Below the pieces are notes generated by a model. That model did not search any database and was not told where the DNA came from. It saw nothing but the letters and a program-made list of their open reading frames with translations. From Streptomyces reniochalinae (GTDB lineage: Bacteria > Actinomycetota > Actinomycetes > Streptomycetales > Streptomycetaceae): 64,000 nucleotides of DNA. The stretch is from the NCBI RefSeq assembly GCF_003323735.1, contig NZ_QOIM01000036.1:124001-188000 (forward strand). The letters are read 5' to 3'. A program made the position numbers and the translations under genes. Shown one piece after another: positions 1-7,483 of this stretch (position 1 is the first letter of the stretch; every line of letters starts with the position of its first letter).

Positions 1-503
1 TCCACGGCCGCCATCCAGAACACGATGGGCATCACGGGGTTGATCAGCCACTCGGACGCGGGCCCCAGCACCTCGGCCGCGACCTTCTGCAACGAGTGCG
101 GGATCGAGGCCGCCGTGGTGTTGAGCACCGAGACCAGGACGAGGCCCACGCCCGCGCCGAAGAACGCCATGCGCCGGGGGTTGTGGAGCGTCTCGGCGAG
201 GTTGCGGTTGCGGGTCATGGACAGCGCGGCCGCCCAGTGCGGCACGATGCGGTGGTCCACGTCGGAGGTCAGCGCGCCGGTGCCGACCGCGCTGGCCCAG
301 GCGTTGAAGAAGAACCCGAAGCCGAAGGAGAAGTGCGCCACCGGGTCGTTCTCGCAGGCGTTCAGCTCGCCCAGTGTCCGGAACGCGCCCATGCCCTGCA
401 CCTTGGGCGCGTGGAACATGCGGGCCACCCCGGCGGAGGCGCCGAAGCCGATGAGCGCGCCGATGACCATGGACTCCAGCAGGATGGTGAGGGTCTCGTT
501 CAC
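1..503 (-). CDS. DUF4311 family integral membrane protein (3' end beyond window)
   Basis: The frame opens at a GTG (501-503) eight bases after the DUF4312 stop and runs leftward off the window; 167 codons are visible. The translation starts VNETLTILLESMVIGALIGF and is hydrophobic with Gly-rich segments (IGALIGFGASAGVARM, FFGAGVGLVLVSVLN), as expected of a multi-pass membrane protein. The family is recognised mainly from the neighbours: metallohydrolase, PRD, SFCGS, DUF4312 and DUF4311 genes occur together in other bacteria, usually followed by DUF4310. A DUF4310 gene is therefore expected just outside the window. Its role is unknown; with the soluble SFCGS and DUF4312 proteins it may form an uptake system. 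That last point is inference. Confidence 0.75.
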   Translation of the reverse strand, partial: MNETLTILLESMVIGALIGFGASAGVARMFHAPKVQGMGAFRTLGELNACENDPVAHFSFGFGFFFNAWASAVGTGALTSDVDHRIVPHWAAALSMTRNRNLAETLHNPRRMAFFGAGVGLVLVSVLNTTAASIPHSLQKVAAEVLGPASEWLINPVMPIVFWMAAV

Positions 504-510
504 GGCCGTC

Positions 511-846
511 TCACCTCATGCGCAGCGCGTGCTGGAGCGGGGTCAGCCGCTCCTCGCGCACGGTGAAGTCGACCGCGTCCAGGTCCAGTGCCGCGACCCG
601 CACCTCCATCCGGAGCGTCAGCGAGAAGCGGGACCTGGTGCGGGCGAACAGCAGGCCGAGGAAGCGCTCCCGCCAGCGGTGCTCGACGGCCTCGACGACT
701 TCCAGATCCACCGGCTCCACGCGGAAGCACACGCCGGTGGTGCGCTCGCCCGCGGCCTGCCGCACCCGGGCCATGGCGTCGGCGAACGCCTTGTCGCGCG
801 TCGGGCCCGTGCCGGTGAGCCGCAGGATGTGCCGGGTGTGCTTCAT
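511..846 (-). CDS. DUF4312 family protein
   Basis: A 111-residue soluble protein starting MKHTRHILRLTGTGPTRDKAFADA. The ATG overlaps the stop of the upstream SFCGS gene by four bases (ATGA), indicating translational coupling. No signal peptide, membrane segment or catalytic motif is visible. The length and the position between SFCGS and DUF4311 genes match DUF4312, a family with no known biochemical role. It probably acts with the membrane protein encoded downstream. The short frames across this stretch on the other strand are GC-bias shadows. Confidence 0.8.
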   Translation of the reverse strand: MKHTRHILRLTGTGPTRDKAFADAMARVRQAAGERTTGVCFRVEPVDLEVVEAVEHRWRERFLGLLFARTRSRFSLTLRMEVRVAALDLDAVDFTVREERLTPLQHALRMR

Positions 847-1208
847 GCCGACTCCCCCAGCTTCCGCAGCAGCGCCTCGGTGACCGCGTAGCCCAGCTCC
901 TCGCTGTCCAGGAACCCGAAGCCGAGGACGGTGCGGCCCTGCTCGACCGCCGTGACGCCCGCCTGGGCCGTGCGCATCCCGAACTCGATGTCGTGGCCGT
1001 ACTTGGCCTTCGCCGTCACCGCGCCGGCCCCGCCGCTGCCGCAGAAGGAGATGCCGAGTGCGGCGCCTTCCGCGGCCATGACGTCCCCGACCTTCATGTC
1101 GGCGCCGGGTCCCGGGATCAGCACGGGTTCGGCGCCCGCGGCCCTCACCCCGTCGGCGACGGCCTGTCCTTTGCCCAGCCGGTGCCCGATCACGATTTTG
1201 ACGCTCAT
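843..1208 (-). CDS. Glycine-rich SFCGS family protein
   Basis: A 121-residue protein carrying the family-defining ISFCGSGGAGAV segment near residues 70-80. The N-terminus (MSVKIVIGHRLGKGQAVADG) resembles a small alpha/beta domain, and GSGGAG could be a phosphate- or nucleotide-binding loop. The ATG lies close behind an AGGAG ribosome site. It overlaps the DUF4312 gene by four bases and follows the PRD gene by 18 bases, so the set is one transcript. The fold and position suggest a cytoplasmic component of an uncharacterised uptake or catabolic system; the function is not established. Confidence 0.85.
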   Translation of the reverse strand: MSVKIVIGHRLGKGQAVADGVRAAGAEPVLIPGPGADMKVGDVMAAEGAALGISFCGSGGAGAVTAKAKYGHDIEFGMRTAQAGVTAVEQGRTVLGFGFLDSEELGYAVTEALLRKLGESA

Positions 1209-1226
1209 GTGTGTCTCCTGGTCTCT

Positions 1227-1628
1227 TCAGTGGGTCTCGGAAGCGGACGCGTGCGCCACCTCGAAGTGCAGCGCGAACAGCAGGACCTCGCTGTCGGGCG
1301 GGGTGAAGGAGCGGGGCGCGCAGTAGGCGTCGACGAGCCGCCTGGCCGCGGTCAGCCGTGCGCTGGGCACTTCCTCGTAGAGGAGGCCGTCGAGTTCCGG
1401 CAGGCTCTCGCGGTCGCGGACCCGTCTGACGAAGGCCAGCGAGTGCACGGCGAGGGCCAGCAGCCTCTCGTCGTCCAGGCGCACCTCCTCCTGCCGGGCG
1501 TGCGAGAGGATCAGCGGGAGCAGCTCGTCGAGTTCGGCGCGGTCCTGGGCGCCGACGGGTGTGGTGTCGGCGACGTTGGCCGCCAGCCGCTCCAGTACCT
1601 CGGCGGCGCGCCGGGGGGCGGGGGTCAT
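1227..1628 (-). CDS. Stand-alone PRD-domain protein
   Basis: 133 residues, no DNA-binding domain and no membrane segment. The two histidine-containing helices expected of a PTS-regulation domain are visible (LALAVHSLAFVRR and LLFALHFEVAHA). In known PRD regulators such histidines are phosphorylated by PTS proteins, but this protein consists of little more than one PRD. Its ATG overlaps the stop of the metallohydrolase gene (ATGA), so the two are translationally coupled. PRDs are uncommon in Streptomyces operons without PTS genes. Whether it is phosphorylated or simply reuses the fold cannot be told from the sequence. Confidence 0.75.
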   Translation of the reverse strand: MTPAPRRAAEVLERLAANVADTTPVGAQDRAELDELLPLILSHARQEEVRLDDERLLALAVHSLAFVRRVRDRESLPELDGLLYEEVPSARLTAARRLVDAYCAPRSFTPPDSEVLLFALHFEVAHASASETH

Positions 1629-2767
1629 ACCGTCTCCTCCCGGTGGCTGACCGGGTGGGGCCGGCCCGCGACGACGGAGCCGCGCGGCAGGAGGACGCGG
1701 TCCCCCTCGTACTGCTCGCCGTCCGCGTCGGTGAGCGCCAGCGGACCGTCACGCAGCTCCAGCAGGCTCAGGTCCGCGAGCGCGCCGGGACGCAGGGTGC
1801 CCAGGTCGCCCCCGGCTCCGAGCACCCGGGCCGCTCGCGAGGTCGCGCAGGCCAGCACCTCGGTGAGCGGCATCCCCAGCGCCAGCAGTTTGCTCAGCGT
1901 CTCGGTGAGCGAGTGCACGGGGCCGTGCGTGTTGCGGTTGTGCAGGTCGGTGCCGGCCGTCCAGGGCCTGATTCCGGCGGCCAGGGCCCGCCTGGCCGTG
2001 CGGAACGCGAAGCTGGAGCTGCCGTGCCCGACGTCCAGCCGTACGCCGCGCTCCAGCGCCGCCCACACCTGGGGGAGCGGCTCGGGCCCCGTGCCGAAGA
2101 GGCCGCCGGGCTTGCCGTGGAAGGCGTGGGTGACCACGTCGCCGTCACCGAGCAGCTCCAGTACCTCGCCCAAGGAGGGGGGCTCGTTGCCGACGTGCAC
2201 CATGACGGGCAGGCCGTGCGCACCGGCCAGTTCCTTGGCGGCGCGCAGCGGCGCGAGGCCGCTGTCACCGAGGACGGAACGGCTCATCCGGATCTTGAGC
2301 CCGCACACGGTCTCCGGCTCGGCGCGCAGCAGGGCGTCGCCGGCCTCCAGGTCCAGGTCGCGGCGGCCGCCGGACAGTTCGGCGTGGCCTTTGACGAGCC
2401 CGTGGCGGGAGACGTTGAGCCAGGCGCGTACCCGGGTGCGGGCGGGGGCGACCACGTGGTCGCGGAAGTGCGGCCAGTCGTCGCTGCCGCAGCTGCCGGC
2501 GTCGACGACTGTGGTGACGCCTCGTTCGACCCCCGCCGAGTCGGCCGGTACGCCGAGCGCGGTGCGCCCGGGGTAGACGTGCGTGTGCAGGTCGATGAGG
2601 CCGGGGGAGACGAGCAGCCCGGCGGCGTCCACGGTCTCCTGGGCTTCGAGCGATCCCGGGGCGCCGAGGCGGGCGATCCTGCCGTGGTGGACGGCGAGGT
2701 CCCCTCGCTGGATGGTGCCGCGCTCCGGATCGGCCAACAGGCCGCCGGAAACGAGTAGTTCGTACAT
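1625..2767 (-). CDS. Amidohydrolase/deacetylase family metallohydrolase
   Basis: 380 residues, a typical length for the amidohydrolase superfamily. Visible metal-site elements are LIDLHTHVYPG (HxH), a lysine in CGLKIRMSRS that could be carboxylated, histidines in VMVHVG and VTHAFHGK, and the late aspartate in WTAGTDLH. The small N-terminal beta domain (MYELLVSGGLLADPERG) is typical of dihydroorotase/deacetylase-like members. Substrates of relatives are N-acylated or cyclic amide compounds, but the substrate here is unknown. It is the first gene of the leftward operon and faces the IclR regulator across a 135-base promoter region, so it is probably the key catabolic enzyme controlled by that regulator. 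Confidence 0.88.
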   Translation of the reverse strand: MYELLVSGGLLADPERGTIQRGDLAVHHGRIARLGAPGSLEAQETVDAAGLLVSPGLIDLHTHVYPGRTALGVPADSAGVERGVTTVVDAGSCGSDDWPHFRDHVVAPARTRVRAWLNVSRHGLVKGHAELSGGRRDLDLEAGDALLRAEPETVCGLKIRMSRSVLGDSGLAPLRAAKELAGAHGLPVMVHVGNEPPSLGEVLELLGDGDVVTHAFHGKPGGLFGTGPEPLPQVWAALERGVRLDVGHGSSSFAFRTARRALAAGIRPWTAGTDLHNRNTHGPVHSLTETLSKLLALGMPLTEVLACATSRAARVLGAGGDLGTLRPGALADLSLLELRDGPLALTDADGEQYEGDRVLLPRGSVVAGRPHPVSHREETV

Positions 2768-2828
2768 GCACGGCCGCCTTTCGCGGGCGTGGTGAAAAGG
2801 GCACGATGCGGTGGTCGGAGTACGCCAA

Positions 2829-2857
2829 GCGTTCCGTAGGATGGATTGGCGTTCCGT
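2829..2857. promoter_or_regulatory. Direct repeat GCGTTCCGT x2, candidate IclR operator
   Basis: The nine-mer GCGTTCCGT occurs at 2829-2837 and again at 2849-2857, exactly 20 bases apart (about two helical turns). It lies between the divergent metallohydrolase and IclR genes, where IclR family members usually bind. The repeat is seen directly; its use as operator is inference. Confidence 0.5.
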
Positions 2858-2902
2858 TCAGCGGATCGTTTGCTAACTAATCAGATGGCGTACGGAGGGT
2901 CA

Positions 2903-3658
2903 ATGGATCGTGAGAAGTCGGTGTCCGCGGGGAACGCCGTCGCCAAGGCACTCCGCGTGCTCCAAGCGGTCGCACGGCCCGAACTCCCGCACCGCCTCAA
3001 GGACATCGCCGAGTGCGCGGGCGTCTCCAAGGCCAGCACCCACCGCATCCTCGCGACCCTGACGGAGGAGGGATACGTCGTCGCCGACGGCGAAGGACGC
3101 TACGGCGTCGGCTTCCAGCTCCGCGCGCTGGCCGCGCAGGTCTTCTCCGACGACTCGGTCGGCATCGACGCCGTACTGCGCGCTCTGCAGCAGCGGCTCG
3201 GGCAGGCCGTGCACCTCGCCGTCCTCAGCGGCGACCACGCCACTTACACCCACAAGGTCGACCCCGGGCACGCCTACCGCATCGCCACCGAAGTCGGAAC
3301 GCCGCTGCCGCTGCACGCCAGCGCGGCGGGAAAAGTACTGCTCGCGCACCTGCCGGAGGCCGAGAGCGAGAAGCTCATGGACCGGGCGGGACTTCCCGCC
3401 CGCACTCCGCACACCCTCACGGACCGGGCCGGACTGCGCGCGGAGCTCGACCGCGTACGCAAGAGGGGCTACGCCACCGAATACGAGGAAGCGGACGAGG
3501 CCGTGTGCTCACTCGCCGCCCCGGTCCTCGACCCCGAGGGCTACCCCGTGGGCGCGGTCTCCGTCTCGTCCCTGGTCTTCCTCGTCACCCGTGAGCAGCT
3601 GCCGGGCTTCGCCCCCGCCGTCTGCCAGGCCGCCCAGGAGGTCTCCCGGCGCCTGTGA
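2903..3658 (+). CDS. IclR family transcriptional regulator
   Basis: 251 residues. The ATG at 2903 is chosen over the upstream ATG at 2846 because a GGAGGG ribosome site sits just before it. An N-terminal winged helix-turn-helix (HRLKDIAECAGVSKASTHRILATL, given here only as a span near residues 25-50) is followed by the ligand-binding IclR domain, including LPLHASAAGKVLLAHLPE and the C-terminal AAPVLDPEGYPVGAVSVS core. Divergence from the metallohydrolase/SFCGS operon suggests it controls that operon in response to the hydrolase substrate. The gene ends before a hairpin shared with the convergent lipoprotein gene. Confidence 0.92.
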   Translation: MDREKSVSAGNAVAKALRVLQAVARPELPHRLKDIAECAGVSKASTHRILATLTEEGYVVADGEGRYGVGFQLRALAAQVFSDDSVGIDAVLRALQQRLGQAVHLAVLSGDHATYTHKVDPGHAYRIATEVGTPLPLHASAAGKVLLAHLPEAESEKLMDRAGLPARTPHTLTDRAGLRAELDRVRKRGYATEYEEADEAVCSLAAPVLDPEGYPVGAVSVSSLVFLVTREQLPGFAPAVCQAAQEVSRRL

Positions 3659-3696
3659 TGCGGCGGGGTGCCGCTGCAGGCGCCGTCAGGCGCACG

Positions 3697-3724
3697 GCGG
3701 CCGGCCCGGCACGGTGCCGGCCGC
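3697..3724. terminator. Hairpin between convergent genes
   Basis: A perfect nine-base stem (GCGGCCGGC at 3697-3705, GCCGGCCGC at 3716-3724) with a ten-base loop lies in the 123-base gap between the IclR gene and the convergent DUF4232 gene. It could end both transcripts. No T-tract follows, as is common in Streptomyces. Confidence 0.6.
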
Positions 3725-3781
3725 TCCCGCGCGGGGCCGAGGGGCCGCGCACCGGGCCGGGCCCGGCGTCGGCCGGTGTGG

Positions 3782-4552
3782 TCACTTGCCGGCGCCGATG
3801 GGGCCGACCGTGACTCCGGGCCCGGTCTCGTCGGTGACGGGAAGGTTGATGGTGGCCGGTACGGACTTCGAGGCGGTCTCGTTGGGCGGGGTGACCGTCA
3901 GGCTGTTGACGGTCACGCCGCTGCCACCGGTGTTGTTCGGCGGGTAGCGCAGGGTGAAGCGGGTCTCCTCGCCCGGTTTGACGCTGACCGAGGGGGCCGG
4001 GGCGTTGTTGCGGTTGGCACTCAACGAGCCCTCCCGCGTCTGCAGATCGACTCCGGGGAAGCCGTGGAGCGTGCACGGGACCGAGCCGGTGTTGCGCATG
4101 TTTACCAGCAGCGTGCCCTCGCCCATGCCGGGCGAGCTGCTGAAGGCCAGCCCCGCGGTCTTGCACGGCGCGGTGCCGGGCGTCCCCTCTCCCGGCCCCG
4201 ACCCCCCTTCCTCCCCGGTGGAGCCCGAGTCGCCGTTCCCCGGCGCGTCCGGTGACGCCTTGCCCTTCTCGGCCTTCCCGTCCTGGGAGCGCGACGACTC
4301 GGAGGGGGCGGCGGACTTCTTGCCGGACTTGTCCCCGGGGGAGTCACCCGGCGCGGGCGCCGCTTCCCCGTTGACCTTCTTCGGAGCGGACGCGTCCGCC
4401 CCCTCCCCGCCGCATCCGGTCAGAAGGGCCGCGGCCACTCCCACGGCGGCGACCGACGCGAGGCGCGAGCCCCTCGCGACCCGCCGTCCGGCGGCCCCCG
4501 CCTCGTCGGCCCGCCCGGGCGCCCGCGCGGTGTGCTCCTGTTGTTCCCTCAC
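3782..4552 (-). CDS. DUF4232 domain lipoprotein
   Basis: 256 residues starting at a GTG preceded by AAGGGA. A charged N-terminus and a hydrophobic stretch end in the lipobox LLTGC, so the mature protein should be anchored outside the membrane by a diacylated cysteine. A long low-complexity linker rich in Gly, Ser, Pro and Lys (about residues 55-125) leads to a C-terminal DUF4232 beta-sandwich. That domain keeps its two cysteines (GTAPCKTAGLAF and SVPCTLHGFPG) and the LRYPPNN strand. DUF4232 proteins are common in actinomycetes and their function is unknown. It appears monocistronic. Confidence 0.88.
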   Translation of the reverse strand: MREQQEHTARAPGRADEAGAAGRRVARGSRLASVAAVGVAAALLTGCGGEGADASAPKKVNGEAAPAPGDSPGDKSGKKSAAPSESSRSQDGKAEKGKASPDAPGNGDSGSTGEEGGSGPGEGTPGTAPCKTAGLAFSSSPGMGEGTLLVNMRNTGSVPCTLHGFPGVDLQTREGSLSANRNNAPAPSVSVKPGEETRFTLRYPPNNTGGSGVTVNSLTVTPPNETASKSVPATINLPVTDETGPGVTVGPIGAGK

Positions 4553-4877
4553 TGCCGTCCCTTCCTGGTCATCTCGTCGCGAGCCTGCCCCCGGACAGCC
4601 GCCGCCCCCTGACTCGGACGGCTCCCGTGCCGTACACGGAGTCCGATGCCCGGTCCGGCGGAAAAGTTCGCGACGGAATTCCGCGTATCGAAACTCCGCG
4701 TATCGGACCGACGGGGAGATCCCGCCCGCGCCCCGGCCCTCGTCGTTGCGGCAAAGCGCTGGTCAGCCGTCGCGCCGGCCGCTCAATGGCCACCACAAGG
4801 AGCAACTCTAACGAGCCAGGGGAGGGGACTCCCCACCCAGGCGGCGGGAGACGGGGCGGGCGCCGGCCCGGGCCGCC
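4553..4877. other. Intergenic region, no gene
   Basis: Between two leftward genes. It must hold the promoter of the DUF4232 gene and the 3' end of the PI-PLC-type gene. Short ORFs crossing it have no recognisable product or ribosome site. A few imperfect GC-rich hairpins near 4840-4875 could terminate the upstream transcript. Confidence 0.5.
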
Positions 4878-7169
4878 TCAGGGGTTGCGTCGGGCGTTGA
4901 GGGTGTGGACGGCGGCCGCGGCGTCACCGAGGTTGGCGAAGTCGACGGCGACGAAGTTCACCGGGTGACCGCGCTCGGCCTCGCAGCGCCGGGCGCGGTC
5001 CAGGACGAAGTCCTCGGCGTTCACCTGCCGCGCGTCGATCCTGCTGCCGCCGCCGCTGGTGACGAAGTGGTTCATGAGGAAGAGCCGCTTGCCCTCCCCG
5101 CCGCGGTTCGGTGCGCAGGTCATGTCCTCAGGTCTGGCGAACGCGTAGGGCGTTTCCATGCCGTACCGGTAGAAGTTGCGGTACCAGTCGGCCGGACCGT
5201 CGGCGTGCTCGGCGAAGACGACGAGGCGTTTGTCGTCCTCGACCATCCGCCCCAACGTCGGCCAGGCCGCCTGCGGATCGTCGTCGGGGGTGAACAGCGA
5301 CCGGTCCAGACCGGCCTCGTGGAACGCGGACGCCGTCTGCTCGCCGCTGATGCCGTCCTGGACGATCAGCGTGACGACCTCCCCCGGGTGCTCGTCGAGC
5401 CAGGACCCGATGTCGCGCAGGGTGTCCACCAGCGGGATCGCGCCGCCCCGGCAGACGGCGTGGCACAGCCACAGCCCCGGCCTGGAGGGGTGCGACCTGT
5501 CGAGGAGACCGGTGATCTCCTCACGCATGTCGGGCGCGAACTCGGACAGCTTCAGCCGCTCGGCGATCTGGTCGGGCCGCTCCCAGGTGTGGGTGTCGAC
5601 GAGCAGCGCACGGGCGCCGTTGTCGAGCTGCGCGGTGATGTCGCCGTCCTGGAGCGGGCTGATGAAGCGGTCGGCGGTCGTCGACATCGCGTTGTGGGTG
5701 GCCACGTAGGCCGCCTGGTCGTAGCGCAGCCGGCACGACTGGCGGGAGCCGTTGCAGTACATCTCCTCGGAGCCGCTCGCGGCAGCCGGTACGAACGTGA
5801 CGCCCAGGACCACCGCGGTGCTCGTCACCGCGGACATCCCCGCCAGCAGCTTGGTACGGGCACGGGCGGTCAGCGATCGCGCGGCCCGGGGACGCCGTCG
5901 CACCGAGGACACAGCGGCCATCGACAACCCCGCCACGAGCGGGACGAGCGCGGCGGAGAAGCCCGCGAGGGTCAGGGTCTCAAGCGCCGTGCTCTCCAGA
6001 TCCTCGACCAGAGCCGCGAGCGACGGCGGCCACGACCCGGGCGCCTGCCCCCACAGGCCGTCCGCCTTCCACCGGACGGCCTGGAAGAGGCCCGCTGTCA
6101 GCACACCACCCGCCGCGAGACTCCAGCCGATGGTGCGCAGCCTGCGCAGCCGCCGGCGAGGCCCGGTGACCCACAGGAAGGCGACGGACAGGAGACCGAG
6201 GACGACGGCGAGCGTGTAGACCCGTCCCAGCGCGAGGCGGGTGACGTCCTGGGCGGACTGGAGAGCGCCCAGGTGCATGCCGGTGCCCTCCAGGTCGTCC
6301 ACGACGTTCCACCGGCCGCCCTCGGTGAGGCGCAGCAGCTCCCGTTCGCCCTCCTGCGCGCCGTTCCCGGCACGCCCGCCGACCAGATGCGGCCCCGCCG
6401 CGGCCAGCGCCGTGGCGACGTCACCCACCCCCAGCGCCGCCTCGATCTGCGGCCGGAGCGCCGCCCGCTCGCCCTTGGGCACACCGGAGAGCAGAAGTTC
6501 GCTGACGTTCTTCACGGCCCGGTCGCTCAGATCGACGGTGGGCAGATCCGCGGGGCGCCGCCCGGCGGCCACGTCCTCCAGCGCCGCCTCGACGCTCTTG
6601 ACGGCTGCCGGGAAGTCGGCCTTCTCCTTGCCCTGTGCCTGGGACACCAGGCCGCTGAGGTACAGCTCCGCGAGCTTGTCCAGATTCGCCAGCACCGGCG
6701 TGAGATCGACCGAGACGGCCAGGGTGTCCGTCTCACCGCGCAGGTAGGCGGTGACAGCCGCGATCTGCTCGTCCGTCAGCTCCCGCACCGTCGCGGGCGG
6801 CAGCACCGTCTTGAGGTTGGCGGTCACCACGGACTCGGGCACCGGCAGACGCGCCAGCAGGCTGCGGGTGACCGGCTGGGCCTCCGGATCGACGAGCACC
6901 TCGTCGTAGAGCCTGCCGTAGGCCCGTTCGTCGTCCAGCACCTGCTGGTAGTAGCCGCGGTCCAGGAGGGTGGTACGGAGGGTGCTGACCGTTGCCAGAA
7001 CCGTCACACACAGCACCGCCAGCACCGCTGTCAGGGCCCGGGCCGCGACGACCCAGCGGGCGTGCCGCCACTGTCCGCGCGGGCCCGGGGCGGGAGACGA
7101 ACCGGGCGCGAGGGCGTGCTCGTCCTCGCCTGCCTTGGCGGTGGAGTCTTCCTCCGTGTTCCGGGACAA
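4878..7169 (-). CDS. Multi-pass membrane protein with C-terminal PI-PLC X-like domain
   Basis: About 763 residues from a TTG start at 7167-7169, chosen because GGGAG lies just upstream; an ATG frame opens at 7331 but its extra 54 residues look random. A cytoplasmic N-tail precedes one TM helix (about 45-65), a large extracytoplasmic helical region, and a cluster of TM segments (about 330-470). The last 290 residues form a phosphatidylinositol-phospholipase-C-like barrel with the two expected catalytic histidines (YVATHNAMS and LWLCHAVCRGG). Late cysteine pairs suggest disulfides outside the cell. Substrate and role are unknown; anchoring to so large a membrane module is unusual for this family. 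Confidence 0.8.
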   Translation of the reverse strand: MSRNTEEDSTAKAGEDEHALAPGSSPAPGPRGQWRHARWVVAARALTAVLAVLCVTVLATVSTLRTTLLDRGYYQQVLDDERAYGRLYDEVLVDPEAQPVTRSLLARLPVPESVVTANLKTVLPPATVRELTDEQIAAVTAYLRGETDTLAVSVDLTPVLANLDKLAELYLSGLVSQAQGKEKADFPAAVKSVEAALEDVAAGRRPADLPTVDLSDRAVKNVSELLLSGVPKGERAALRPQIEAALGVGDVATALAAAGPHLVGGRAGNGAQEGERELLRLTEGGRWNVVDDLEGTGMHLGALQSAQDVTRLALGRVYTLAVVLGLLSVAFLWVTGPRRRLRRLRTIGWSLAAGGVLTAGLFQAVRWKADGLWGQAPGSWPPSLAALVEDLESTALETLTLAGFSAALVPLVAGLSMAAVSSVRRRPRAARSLTARARTKLLAGMSAVTSTAVVLGVTFVPAAASGSEEMYCNGSRQSCRLRYDQAAYVATHNAMSTTADRFISPLQDGDITAQLDNGARALLVDTHTWERPDQIAERLKLSEFAPDMREEITGLLDRSHPSRPGLWLCHAVCRGGAIPLVDTLRDIGSWLDEHPGEVVTLIVQDGISGEQTASAFHEAGLDRSLFTPDDDPQAAWPTLGRMVEDDKRLVVFAEHADGPADWYRNFYRYGMETPYAFARPEDMTCAPNRGGEGKRLFLMNHFVTSGGGSRIDARQVNAEDFVLDRARRCEAERGHPVNFVAVDFANLGDAAAAVHTLNARRNP

Positions 7170-7338
7170 CGGTTCTCCCGCGCTCGTGTCGTTCGTGCCG
7201 GCCGGCGGTGCGCGGTACGGGAGCGGCGTGCCCTCCCGGTGCCGTGCGGGCGGCGCGCACCTTGCAGCCAGGCTAGATGAGCTGTGGCATCGCGGCTGAA
7301 CGGCACTGCCCGCGTCCTCTCGCGCCGGCACACCCAGG

Positions 7339-7386
7339 CGGCACAGCGCCGGGCCGGGTCACCTGCCAGGACCCGGCGCTGTGCCG
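7339..7386 (-). terminator. Strong hairpin terminator of the S1 protease gene
   Basis: A perfect 15-base stem (7339-7353 paired with 7372-7386; core CACAGCGCCGGG / CCCGGCGCTGTG) encloses an 18-base loop. It lies about 100 bases past the stop of the leftward protease gene and before the next leftward gene, so it probably separates the two transcripts. Confidence 0.8.
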
Positions 7387-7483
7387 GTGCGGCCGAGTCA
7401 CCCCACGCGCCCGGACGCGCCGGATCTGCGGCTTTCCTGGTGCGAGGGCGCCGGAGTGCGTGGGGTGTGTGAGGGGATGCGGG

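Noticed and set aside
4905..7280. A 791-codon rightward ORF opposite the PI-PLC-type gene
   Set aside because: It is a GC-bias shadow: Arg/Gly/Val-rich translation with no domain, while the opposite frame has signal, TM and catalytic motifs.
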